Below, in pieces: positions 11,741 through 21,289 of a DNA stretch of 64,000 nt. The translations under genes were made by a program, and so were the position numbers. This DNA comes from Agriotes lineatus (Eukaryota > Arthropoda > Insecta > Coleoptera > Elateridae), in the NCBI GenBank assembly GCA_940337035.1, contig CALNHX010002272.1, positions 1-64,000 of the forward strand, read 5' to 3'. The notes beneath the pieces were generated by a model. That model was not told the origin of the DNA. It did not search any database and was given only the letters and a program-made list of their open reading frames with translations. Numbering within the stretch: position 1 is the stretch's first letter; each line of letters opens with the position of its first letter.

Positions 11741-12905
11741 CCTTCCATTAGGCGCGCATAGGTCCAGTGGGCCTATGCCCTTGTATTTTGCTTTTATTTC
11801 AAAACCCGATTGAGTTATTGGGGTGGGCCTTCATGACATCTCAGAAGGATCTATTTATAACCGTTTCCTGAAGCGGCATATCGATAACTGTCTTAGTTCC
11901 CGAGTAATTGATGAGTAGGACAAACCGTACGTTGCTTATGTCCGCTGGACCTGACGCGCCCGCTCGCGTAACTGTTATTCTGCGTATTTTAGCGCCGAGC
12001 GTGACAGTGTTTTTCGTCGACTGTGGCTCGGTATCAACTGAAACGGATAAAAAACCAGAAATAATACAATTTTACAATGAAACAAAATCAGGTTTTCCGT
12101 ATTGAAAAATTTACCAAATGAATTGCAAATTCTTTTAAAAAAATATAAACCGTTGCAGCCAGTAAACGATAAAGAAGAACAAGTAGCAGCAGCTGTAACG
12201 CCTCGAAACAAAAGAAAATATTGCGGACCTTGTTACAAAAACAGCAAAAAGCAATGTAAAACTCAGTACTCGTGTGAAAAGTGCAATACATTTTTGTGCC
12301 TGGGTCTACACACCAAAAAACTGTGCCAGGAATGTTTTAACAAAACTTCAGAAGGAGAAGAAGAAATATACACAGATTCTGAATAGTCTTTTTATTGTTT
12401 AATTATTGTATATAATATGTATATGTGTGTTTATCCAAAATCAATCCAGCCATTTTGTGCCTTACAAGTGTTGTGTAATTTGAAAATACAATAAAAATAC
12501 TTGGAGGTAAATATTTTAACTATAACAATTTCACAAAGAACTGACTTCATCATTACGTTTACAGATAAATATATTACAGGTATGTCAATAATATAGAAGT
12601 ACTTTCGAACTAAATACCTGAACTACTCGAAATCTAATTATTAAAGGTAAAGATTTGGGTTTATACTAATTTCCACTGAAAATGGCATTTGGTCGGTTTT
12701 TTTCTCACTCAAATAGTGGTTTCACATATATTTGTTTAATATAATTATGTGTATATAAGCATAGTAACCTTCATAGTAATCACTATAAGCACATTCAATC
12801 ATAACTCCATAGAAATAATCGACAAAACGTGTGATCTCTAGCTTTATGTCCACCGGGCCTAGCGCGACTAAGCGCGTTACGTTGCGGTGCGCGCCTAACT
12901 GAGGG
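11741..12905 (+). mobile_element. Internally deleted piggyBac-type transposon
   Basis: The left end begins CCTTCCATTAGGCGCGCA and the right end is CGCGCCTAACTGAGGG, imperfect inverted repeats, flanked on both sides by TTAA (11737-11740 and 12906-12909). CCYT...ARGG ends and a TTAA duplication define the piggyBac superfamily. Copy B at 47617-47620 carries a single TTAA at the same place, which is the empty site. Subterminal inverted motifs ('ataggtcc', 'cctatg') lie at 11758-11785. The element is 1165 bp, about half the usual length, and keeps only two scraps of transposase. Confidence 0.9.
12030..12386 (+). pseudogene. piggyBac transposase C-terminal remnant
   Basis: Two joined pieces. First is 'KKPEIIQFYNETKSG' (12050-12094), which in piggyBac transposases is followed by a VDxxD motif carrying a catalytic Asp; here the motif is absent. 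Then, in a different frame, comes the C-terminal cysteine-rich domain (12210-12345): 'KYCGPCYKN', 'YSCEKCN', 'FLCLGLH', 'KLCQECF', a cross-brace zinc-binding module that recognises the transposon ends. It stops at 12386. The catalytic core is deleted, so it is not functional. Confidence 0.85.
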
Positions 12906-13922
12906 TTAACTAAGTAGAAAAATGGACCCAAGAATATTCATGACAGGATGATTAATGTGTATGAGAAAGCTACGCCGTCATATTTTGCTGTAAAACTTTG
13001 GAGTAAACAATTCGATGGGGCAGAGAATCAATTCCAGATTATCCAAGATGCGGTAGGCCTGTTGAAGCAAAAACCAACGAAAGCATCAGAGGAAAAGTTG
13101 CAGAACTGGTCTTAGCAGATCGACGAACAAGGGTTTCAATGATTGCTGTTGAAGAAGGGATATCAGAAGCTCCAGTTCTTAGAAATCCTACATGAAAATT
13201 AGGAATGAATAAGGAAGTCAGCACGTTGGGATTCCAAAATTGCTTACTCGTGTACAAAAATTTTGTCGGCAACAGATTTGTGAGGAAAACTTGCAGGTTT
13301 TGACTGTCGACAAAGGCCCTTTTTTTAAATTGTAACATGTGATGCGACGTGGGTGTATCACTGGGGACCCACCGATAAAACAAGAACCCATGAAAATGGG
13401 TTCATAAGGGATCTCCACCACCGAAAAAAGAAAGAACGCAGTCTTCATCAAGGAAAATTGGTGGCTGCGGGTGTTTTGGGATGCATAAGGGATATTGTTA
13501 CTTGAATATCTAAAGAAAGGCTCAACAGGGAAAGTCTATAAGGAAACAATTAAAAGATTGAAAACTACCATTCGTCAAAAACGAACCCAAAATTGTGAGC
13601 GAACGATTATGCTGCTTCATGACAACACCCGAGTACAGAAAGCTCACCAAGTCCAAGAAGTAACCAACGACTGGGGTTTTATAGAGATGGGACATCCGCC
13701 TTAGAGTCCGGACTTGGTTACCGAGTGATTATTATCTCTTCCCTAATTTAAAAAAAAACAGTTGAGAGGACGGCTTTTTTCTTCGGATGAATACATGAAA
13801 GCCGCGGTGGAAGACTTTTTTTGAAGACCTGCAGAAAACATTTTTTTTTGAGGGTATAGGTTTATTAGAAAAACGTTGAAATAAGTGTGTAAACCGTTAG
13901 TGGAGCATATGTTGAAAAATAA

Positions 13923-14645
13923 CATTTGGTCTTTTCTCTAAATATTTTTTCATGGCTAGGGTAGATAATATAAAAATCTCCCCTCCTATAAACAAGATAA
14001 TCCAACAAATGAATACTTTATGCGACAAGACACTTGTATTATTGGGAGAATTCCATTGCAAAGAATTGAGTTATCACCTGAGAGAACAGCAACGGCAGAT
14101 TATTTGGAGCTTGAAAAGTATTCATAGTTTAGATACCAGGACCGAACGAGGATTATTATTAGAGCAGCTACAATCTCAGTGTTTGGAGTTAACGATGAAA
14201 TCTACCATGACATTGAATCGTTAAAGAAAGATTAACAAGAATTTAAAAATTCAGTGGTCGCCAAAAAAGTTGGGTCAACTAGGAAAAATGTTCATTTCTG
14301 ATATTTCAAAAAAAAATTTTACGGCAATAGATTGTGCTTGTCTGAAAACCTATTTAGTTTTTATCAGATATACCAAGTTATTTATACTTAGTCAGAAAAT
14401 GGCGTTTTTTCAAAATTGTTAAAATCCAAAAAAGTGCTATTTTACGGAAATTAAAATTCCAATGAGATTTTTTTAGTGTGTGTTAGTTTTAGTGAATTTA
14501 ATAATCATAAATCCAGAAAACAACGTTTTTTCTTTAACTCTTGCAAAAACCTAATTTATTAATTTTCTAAATATTTTCAAAATTTGACACCGACAACATT
14601 TTAAAATTCATTTTTTTTTAGGTGGAAACTTTTAAAGATTATTAA
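13923..14645 (+). other. AT-rich 3' segment shared with copy B
   Basis: Counterpart of 48623-49316. It includes an open frame at 13952-14224 ('CDKTLVLLGEFHCKEL', 'RTERGLLLEQLQSQ') that is broken in copy B, so coding is doubtful. Beyond 14230 the sequence is very AT-rich and non-coding. No mariner terminal repeat was identified. Confidence 0.5.
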
Positions 14646-14942
14646 TTGAAGAAAAGAATAGGAAATGTTAATTATTCATTTAGATTTTTTATTATTTTTC
14701 AATGGTGATTAACATCTATTTAAATGGCTCCTAATAACTTTAATCTACTCATGTTAATTAATTCATTTTAAAAAAAATCTGTAAATGTTCTTTTACGGTG
14801 TTGTCTAAACGAGATTTTTTGTATTCGGTTTACATGTTGTAAACATTTAGGATGTTTTTCAAAATTTAGAGCCAAAATATTATATTTAGATAGAAAATCA
14901 CATTCTAAACACCTTCTTTTGGTAATTTTTTGCTCTCTTGGC

Positions 14943-15923
14943 TAGTAATAGTATATTACATACCGAGGTGGAAAGTGTTTCATTACTGTCGAGAAATTGA
15001 CTTTATCTCGAGACAAGAATGAAACTTTTCACCGTGGTATGTATACTATTTTGTTCGCAATCGGTTTTTTTGTCATTATTTATTTAATTGGGTAAGTTTC
15101 AAATAATACGTATTTTTATCGCGGTTTAATAAGTCACTTTAACAAAAGAAACTGCGACGCTGTTGCTAGGTAACATGACAAGTTAATTGAAAGTGACGTT
15201 TAGCTAGCCGGGAAAATCTTTCCCGGCTAGCTGGGAAAGTAAAGTAAACAATGACTCGCTTTCCTACTGTTTTGAAGGTTAGAAATGTACCTATTATTAA
15301 CCGATTGTGAGTAAACAAAATTCCTTACCTGTAATGCCCGGATCTTGGAACTACATCGCTTAAAATAACATGTCAGTAGCAATATTCTGCAAATGAAACT
15401 CCAGAAAGCCACTTGCCTGGTTAAAAGGTCCCCTCCACCTTCCAACACCAGCACTAAATCTCCCTAACGTTTAGATTTCCAACAGGGGTCAATTTTAAAC
15501 GTTTAATCCAGAAACAAGAACCTCATATTATTAAAAACGTCCAATCTGTCAAATAATGCAGTTTTATTCGCAATCACATTGTAATGTGTCAATTTCATGA
15601 CATGACAACAGCTGGGAACTAGATGATTACTGAAACTAGCCGGGAAATTATTACACACCCCGAAAAATAGAACATACCTGATGAGTGGGTTGTTTTCATG
15701 GTAATAAAAATATTTCCTACATCAAGATATGTATTATTCAGAATTCAATTGTAGTTCTTTTTAAAATTAGATGATTGCGAATAAAATAGTATACATACCT
15801 TGGTGAAAAGTTTCATTCCTGTCTCGAGATAAAGTTAACCTCGACGCTACCCGTCTCGGTAAACTACTTAATGTCTCGACACTAATGAAACACTTCCCAC
15901 CTCGGTATGTAATATACTATTGC
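14943..15923. mobile_element. Foldback/MITE with nested inverted repeats, about 980 bp
   Basis: The left arm (14943-15068) starts 'tagtaatagtatattaca' and the right arm (15774-15923) ends with its complement. Each arm is itself an imperfect hairpin: 'ataccgaggtgg...gtttcatta' is followed by 'gaatgaaac...cacc.tggtat'. Inside, 15205-15236 is a short palindrome ('ctagccgggaaa' / 'tttcccggctag'). There is no coding sequence. Probably a non-autonomous DNA element. Confidence 0.7.
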
Positions 15924-16093
15924 TTTTTCCAGAACAGGTCGATAAAGTTAGCACCGACGCGACGCCCTCAAAGATTACCGCCCCGAATTCGCCACACCAG
16001 AGGCGGACGACCGGCTTGCCAGTCCTATTAAATTGGTTGCTTGACCTTGTATAAATAATCAATTAAAAAGTTTACATAATTCTAATTTATGTA

Positions 16094-16644
16094 CAGGGAA
16101 TCCCAAAATGTGATAACGATTTTCAAAATTAAACAACTTTTGAACAGATTAAGCAATTCCAACTTTTCAAATGGGATCTTATCAAAGAAGCATGGGAGTT
16201 TTGTTGACAGTTGTCAAAATAATTATCATGAACAATTATACCACCGACCAACGCATCTTTTGCGTAACACATTATTTAAGAACAAATTCGATTCTTGCGA
16301 CCAACGAGCATTTCGGAATGAATTCCAACGTCGGGAGGTTCCTTCACGAAACACAATTTTGGCGTGGAATGAGAAATGGCAAGTTTTGGGCAACATTAAT
16401 AGCAAAAGATCGACTGAAAGACCTCGAAGTGTTTTCAATCCTGAAAACGTAATGTAATGAGAGATTTTGCACGACGCCTACAAGAGTGCGTTGAGGAGGA
16501 AGGCAGCCACTTGATCACTTCAATTTTCAAGTAAAAAAAATCCCATGTTTTAGCTTTTAGATGTAAGTTTTGTTTTTGTAATATATGAAACTAATAAAAA
16601 GTTATTTAATTTTGAAAACCGTCAGTATATTTTGGGATTCCCTG
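16094..16644 (+). mobile_element. 551-bp deletion derivative of a Tc1/mariner-type element
   Basis: Inverted ends CAGGGAATCCCAAAAT (16094) and its complement (ending 16644), with TA at 16092-16093 and 16645-16646. The inverted similarity extends about 35 bp with mismatches. It contains only the N-terminal DNA-binding part of a transposase, then jumps to the 3' end. Confidence 0.8.
16171..16457 (+). pseudogene. Transposase N-terminal helix-turn-helix remnant (DUF4817-like)
   Basis: Overlapping frames give 'YTTDQRIFCVTHYL', 'AFRNEFQRREVPSRNTIL' and 'RSTERPRSVFNPENV'. This is the paired helix-turn-helix and basic linker of a Tc1-like transposase widespread in arthropods (DUF4817-type). The frame changes near 16300, so an indel has occurred. 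No catalytic domain follows. It is carried by the 551-bp element. Confidence 0.75.
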
Positions 16645-16845
16645 TATATAACAGAACAATAGAATTATTTTGCTTTATCTTTTGCTTATTTGTGTTTACT
16701 CGAACGTTAAGACGGACCCTGGACCACCTACCGCTATCATTTAAAGGTAAGTAATCTGGCTTTCACGTCTTGTTAAAATTATAAGTAAGCATTCATTTGG
16801 AAAGTTCAAAATATCGTAAAAGTCGAGATATTACAGCAGGTACTA

Positions 16846-18729
16846 TACAGTCTGTTTGATTTTAGCTGTCACAGCAGATATCTCGGCTATTGCTAAAGAT
16901 ATGGCAAAATGTTATAAAAGAAAAGTTGTTCTACATTAATTTTCTATTATCTGCCATAGCCAAAAAGCAATAGAACATCAACTGTGTTAGATATAGCAAA
17001 TACATTCAAAATTTTAAATGAATCATATCATATTTTATTACATATTTTAAAACTGTAAAAAATTCTCTCTACAATGGTATATCACATGTCATAATTATCT
17101 ATCCAGTTAAAAACATAAATCGATAATTACGTAACAAATGCACACTTACGTAAATTAGAGCTGTATTCGAAAAAGTAGGCGATGAAACAAACGAATTATT
17201 TGTCAGTTTTCAGTTGAACAATGTCCCTTAATACTTTCTTGACAACTTATGCTATTCAACATAAATGCAATATAACAACATGAACAAAATAACAATAATA
17301 ATATAATAAGTAAACTATGTTTAAAATTTCAGTTCATAATATCTAGTGTTTGTTCAAAGTGACCTCCGTTGTTTGCAATACATTCTCAAAATCTGCTTAT
17401 TAAGTTTCTTCTCCTTTTCTGCAACATGTAGTGTTTTTTGACCACAGGCCCTACGAAGACGATTTTTAAGATCATCTAGATCTTGTGGACAAGTAACATA
17501 AACTTGTTTCGGAAAACCCCACACAAAAAGATCTAAAATAGAGAGATCTGGCGATCTTGTTGGCCAGTTGATGGAGCCACCATTTCCTATCCATTTTGCA
17601 CCAAACTTTTCAATTAAAATATTCCTGGCGTTTCGTGCATTGAGGAGGTGCACCATCCTGTTGAAACCACATATTCAGTCAGAAGAAAATCGGCATATCG
17701 TTCTGCATTACGCGATCCTTGATAATAATAGGGACCTACTATAATATCGCCTAATATACCAAGCCACACATTAATGGAAAATCTTTATTGGAATCTGCAT
17801 TCCCGAAATTGAGGTGGATACTCCGTATCCCAGAAATGATCGTTTTTTCTATTAGAAATTCCGTTATTATTGAAATTAGATTCATTGCTCCAAAGAATTA
17901 CATTTAATAAATTTTGATTATTGTTAAGCCAGTTACAAAATATCGCCCTCCTGTCAAAATTACCAGCTCTTAAACCTTGTACTAATTTTATTTTATACGT
18001 AGTCATTTTATGTTTTTTTAGTATAGAAAATGTTTTATACTGACCTATTGCATTTCGTGGATGTGCTCTAAAATACGCCAATACTAAATTTTGCGGCACG
18101 TCCATTTCTTTCCTTCGAACCTGATCATTAAAACAGCCATTTCTTCGTAAATTACTTTTGAGTCTTGTAAAAGTACGAGGATTTGGATCTCACCTTTCTG
18201 GATACATAGCTTGATACATCACACAAGCTTCTCAATTATTGTCATTACATCTGATGTACACCTCTAGCATTTCCATTTTTTCATCGTTAGAATAATTATC
18301 ACCTATTTCGTGCTACCTAAGATGAAAATAACAATATGTAGGAATTTACCCAGTTAGTTTGACACTAAAGCTAGAGCATTTGTTTTCATGGCCTACCTTT
18401 TCACAGAAATGTGTTCCATTTGCCTAAGCGTTCGTTTGTTACTTAATTATCGATTTATGTTTTTAATTGATTAGATAATTATGACATCTGATATATCATT
18501 GTAAGGAGAAATGTTTACAGTTTTAGGATATGTAATAAAATTGGGTACCTTCCATTTAAAATTTTGCATGTATCTGGTACATCTAACACATTTGATGCTT
18601 ATTTGTTTTTTGGGCTATGGCACAAAATAGAAAATTAAATGTAGAACAACTTTTCTTCTATAACATTTTGTCATATATCTAACAATAGCTGAGATATCTG
18701 CTGTGACAGCTAAAATCAAACAGACTGTA
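16846..18729 (-). mobile_element. Tc1/mariner-type transposon with long (about 320 bp) terminal inverted repeats
   Basis: The left arm 16846-17170 and right arm about 18405-18729 are inverted copies. The outer ends read TACAGTCTGTTTGATTTTAG and its complement, and TA flanks both ends (16844-16845, 18730-18731). Similarity between the arms is interrupted by small differences. A minus-strand transposase pseudogene lies between them. Length is 1884 bp. Confidence 0.85.
17354..18110 (-). pseudogene. Tc1/mariner transposase pseudogene (minus strand)
   Basis: Read on the minus strand: an N-terminal part 18105-17785 with 'DVPQNLVLAYFRAHPRNA', then 'VILWSNESNFNNNG' (usual WSDES or FSDE; the first catalytic Asp is Asn here) and 'NDHFWDTEYPP'. 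After a frame break (17656-17354) come 'MVHLLNARNARNILIEKF', 'WPTRSPDLSILDLFVWGF' (third acidic region) and 'QVYVTCPQDLDDLKNRLR' up to the end. More N-terminal traces lie up to 18240. The breaks and the lost Asp make it inactive. Confidence 0.8.
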
Positions 18730-18744
18730 TATACAAAACGGACT

Positions 18745-19082
18745 ACATTAGGTACATACTCAGCTATTCACGGCTATTCCTATCGTAGCTCGATTCAACA
18801 AACCGAATTATTAACACTACTTTGCAGAATAGTGAAAACCCGGAGGTTAGAATGGTTGGGCCATATAGGAAGAATGGAGAAATCGAGAACGGTGAAGGAC
18901 ATAGCATGGAGAAATTTCGAGGGAACGCGAAAGAGGGAAAGACCGTGAAAGAAGTGGTGAGAAGCACTCCAGGAAGACTTGAAAAACAGAGGAATACCCA
19001 ATTGAAGAGGGAAAGCCAAGAATTGGAACGAGTGGCAAAACATAATAAAAAACTATAGACTGAAGGCCTGCAAGAAGCGTAA
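18745..19082 (+). pseudogene. LINE reverse-transcriptase C-terminal fragment
   Basis: Frames include 'RRLEWLGHIGRMEKSRTVK' and 'GTRKRERP', the conserved tail of RTE/CR1-type polyproteins ('RLRWxGHVxRM...GxRxxGRP'). A frameshift near 18945 continues as 'LEKQRNTQLKRESQELERV'. The fragment is about 340 bp and ends near a 'gataataataataact' tail at 19083, which would fit a LINE 3' end. Confidence 0.65.
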
Positions 19083-19480
19083 TTGATAATAATAATAACT
19101 CTGCTGCAGAATTCAAGCACCCACTCCCAACTACAAATGGAGGAACCTGTGTTGCTGCCGCTCGATCATTTTCAACGCCTACAAGAAAAAGCAAACGAGT
19201 TGCAGTTACATCAGTGCCATACATTTTGGCAACATCAACACACCATCACAGTGAACACCGCTACTACAATCTATATTATAGTAACATGTTGTGTCATGTG
19301 GACTTTATGGAAATACGAGAACGGGAAATCGAATCCACGGCCAACTTCAGACCCTTCGCAAAGTTTCAGGTTAAAACCACTGCCACCAGCATAAAACACA
19401 CCATCCTGGTTCATCGTCGCTCAACAGAATATTTAGATACACAAAATAATTTTTAAGTTTTTATAATTAATTACACGGTT
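19083..19480 (+). other. Open frame with one hydrophobic segment, unrecognised
   Basis: 103 codons (19083-19394) with a glutamine/histidine-rich stretch, then a membrane-like segment ('TIYIIVTCCVMWTLW') and a polar, proline-bearing tail. This resembles the tail of an envelope-like or other membrane protein from an LTR element, but I see no diagnostic motif. Function unassigned. Confidence 0.25.
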
Positions 19481-20110
19481 TATATTTCGTAAACAACGGT
19501 TGGAGATACCTACGTTGAAAATGCATCAGAAGCAGTCAGCACTCTTGACTGACCTAGTGAATAACTGCAATTATGCTGAATTTGCTAATCTTAATATTGC
19601 CGTTTGTTATGAATTTTAACACACTAGGTAGAATTTCTGAAATAATGTGCTCAACCTTTGAAATTTACGTCATATGTTTAAGTGTATATATAAATATAAT
19701 ATTTTCTAAACAATAGAGTAATGCAGTTAGATATCTTTCTGTGTTCACGAACCTATGCCGAATGGGTCCAAGTCTTCATTACCCGCCTTATGTGAGGCTG
19801 CATAAGACCGTTGGCACTGCATCCTTGAGCATTCATACACCCCTAAGAATTATCCCGTAACAGTTTAAGCCAGCAAAATTAAAACATACAGTCCACTACA
19901 AGCTCCACTCTGAACACACTTTATCATTTACTTATAGATTTTCTGATAAGTAATTAAGTCTTTCAATTGTTTGCACTGTTTACCAAAACCAAAAGTTTTG
20001 ATGCATCATGTAGGTAAATAGATAAAGTCAAGAGTAAAAATTATATATTGTCTACACTATATTTATACAACATATATTTAGGTATAATAAAATAAGTACA
20101 AAATACTAAA
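19481..20110. other. Non-coding AT-rich sequence
   Basis: No domain, inverted repeat or RNA gene recognised. Confidence 0.3.
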
Positions 20111-20114
20111 AGTA

Positions 20115-20270
20115 TTACACTCTGCTTGCCTTCATTGGCACCAGTTTTTCATATAAATCGTCCGAGGTCACATTCCTTCTGGGACTATGTATAAATGTGG
20201 CAAATGAAAAAACTCTTTCAACTGGTGCTGAGGAAAGCAAATCTATGTTGTATCTTAAAAATAGAATTCC
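20115..20270 (-). pseudogene. hAT transposase C-terminal dimerisation fragment
   Basis: On the minus strand the frame reads 'LSSAPVERVFSFATFI' and then 'PRRNVTSDDLYEKLVPMKA' before a stop. SSAPVER-FS followed by RN-L/TS-----E-L is the signature of the hAT-family C-terminal domain, which dimerises the transposase. Only about 50 residues remain and nothing recognisable lies upstream. Confidence 0.75.
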
Positions 20271-20366
20271 ATTCATGCACACGTTGCTGTAATTGCAAAC
20301 GTTACACAAAATTAGCTGTTATCCGACTAACCATAGCAAATTATATATTACACTTATACTTAACAA

Positions 20367-20907
20367 GGCGTTATCTTATTTTTTTCGTTCTAATGGTTTA
20401 AACCCAATCGAGGTCAGTAATTTAGTAATTGAATTACCACAAAGCAATTAGTAATTTAAATGCAAAATAATTAATTACTGCCTACCTGCTAATATGCATT
20501 ACAACCTTACAATAAATTTTACGATTTTATTATCGACAAAGAATTTTACACAATTACAATTACAAGAACTTAGCTCTACATTGATTTTTACAATATAGAA
20601 ATAGAGGGATGCACTGCACAAAAATTATTAGGCGTTATCTTATTTTTTCCGTCCTAATGATTTAAACCCAGTCGAGGTCAGTAATTTAGTAATTAAATTA
20701 CCACAAAGCAATTAGTAATTTAAATGCAAAATAATTAATTAGGTACTGCCTACCTCTGCTACGTAAATATGCATTATCGTACCACAACCTTACAATAAAT
20801 TTTAGGATTTTATTATCGATAAAGAATTTTACACAATCACAAGAGTTAAGCTCTACATTGATTTTTACAATATACAAATAGAGGGATGCACTGCACAAAA
20901 ATTATTA
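20367..20907. repeat. Tandem duplication, two units of about 264 and 277 bp
   Basis: Unit 1 (20367-20630) and unit 2 (20631-20907) both start 'ggcgttatcttattttt' and end 'gcactgcacaaaaattatta'. They differ by scattered substitutions and three small insertions in unit 2. No gene content. Confidence 0.85.
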
Positions 20908-21189
20908 TTCAAGTACATTGGTGACCTGACTGGGTTCAATTCCCGGCTACTACATAGGGATTTTAAATATTGTGCGCTCTCCGACTACCACACTAACATC
21001 ATAAAATAAGAGGAAAAACAAATATATTTTTAATTCTGAGTCCCATCTGAGCATGATTGTACGATGACTGGCAAAAGAAAAGAATACTGACGAGTTTTGT
21101 AGCAGCTTATCAATTAGTACAAACCTGAGTATAAGCAGAAATAGCCCGAGTACCATGCAAAGATGTTGCTCAAGATGAGTAAGTATAGG

Positions 21190-21289
21190 TACAGTTCAAG
21201 ATCACATGAATACGGTTTCTCTCTTGCATGCGTCCTCATATGATTAACTAAATGACTTATATGCTACTTTATAGTCGCAAATAGAACAT
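21190..21289 (-). pseudogene. Decayed zinc finger beyond the current stop of the C2H2 gene
   Basis: Downstream of the stop at 21290 the minus strand still encodes pieces of one more finger ('CSICDYKVA', then 'LVNHMRTHAREKPYS') in shifted frames. The present C-terminus therefore arose by an indel; the ancestral array was longer. Confidence 0.7.

Larger units (their letters stand above)
11695..13922 (+). pseudogene. Mariner transposase pseudogene, copy A, split by piggyBac element
   Basis: The start ATG at 11695 begins 'MGENQLEHRSVIKFL', a typical mariner N-terminus. The frame is broken within the next few codons by the piggyBac element (11741-12905). After it come the helix-turn-helix part ('LVLADRRTRVSMIAVEEG' near 13108-13160), the 'TWVYHWGP' block near 13346-13372, 'FWDA*GILLLEYLKKG' near 13470-13518, 'MLLHDNTRVQ' (second catalytic Asp, 13610-13640), 'HPP*SPDL' (third Asp, 13693-13715, with TAG where Tyr is usual), and a C-terminal 'FFSSDEYMKAAVEDFF' near 13775-13820, ending at 13922. 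Mariner transposases use a DD34D triad; the spacing fits. Several stops and frameshifts make it inactive. Confidence 0.85.
7226..14645 (+). repeat. Compound fossil duplication, copy A (BEL integrase plus mariner)
   Basis: This stretch shares two long blocks with 45127-49316: 7226-8144 with 45127-45837, and 11434-14645 with 46751-49316. In both places the BEL/Pao tail is directly followed by the same 260-bp unknown segment and the same mariner transposase. Interruptions private to copy A are the LINE at 8150-11420 and the piggyBac element at 11741-12905. Both are absent from copy B, so the duplication (or joint amplification) came first and the insertions later. Confidence 0.8.

Noticed and set aside
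13952..14224. 90-codon frame after the mariner gene as a separate small gene
   Set aside because: The corresponding frame in copy B is broken by several indels, so there is no sign of constraint.
19083..19394. Envelope-like protein with a membrane segment
   Set aside because: Only one hydrophobic stretch is visible; no furin site, fusion peptide or neighbouring gag/pol. Kept as unassigned.
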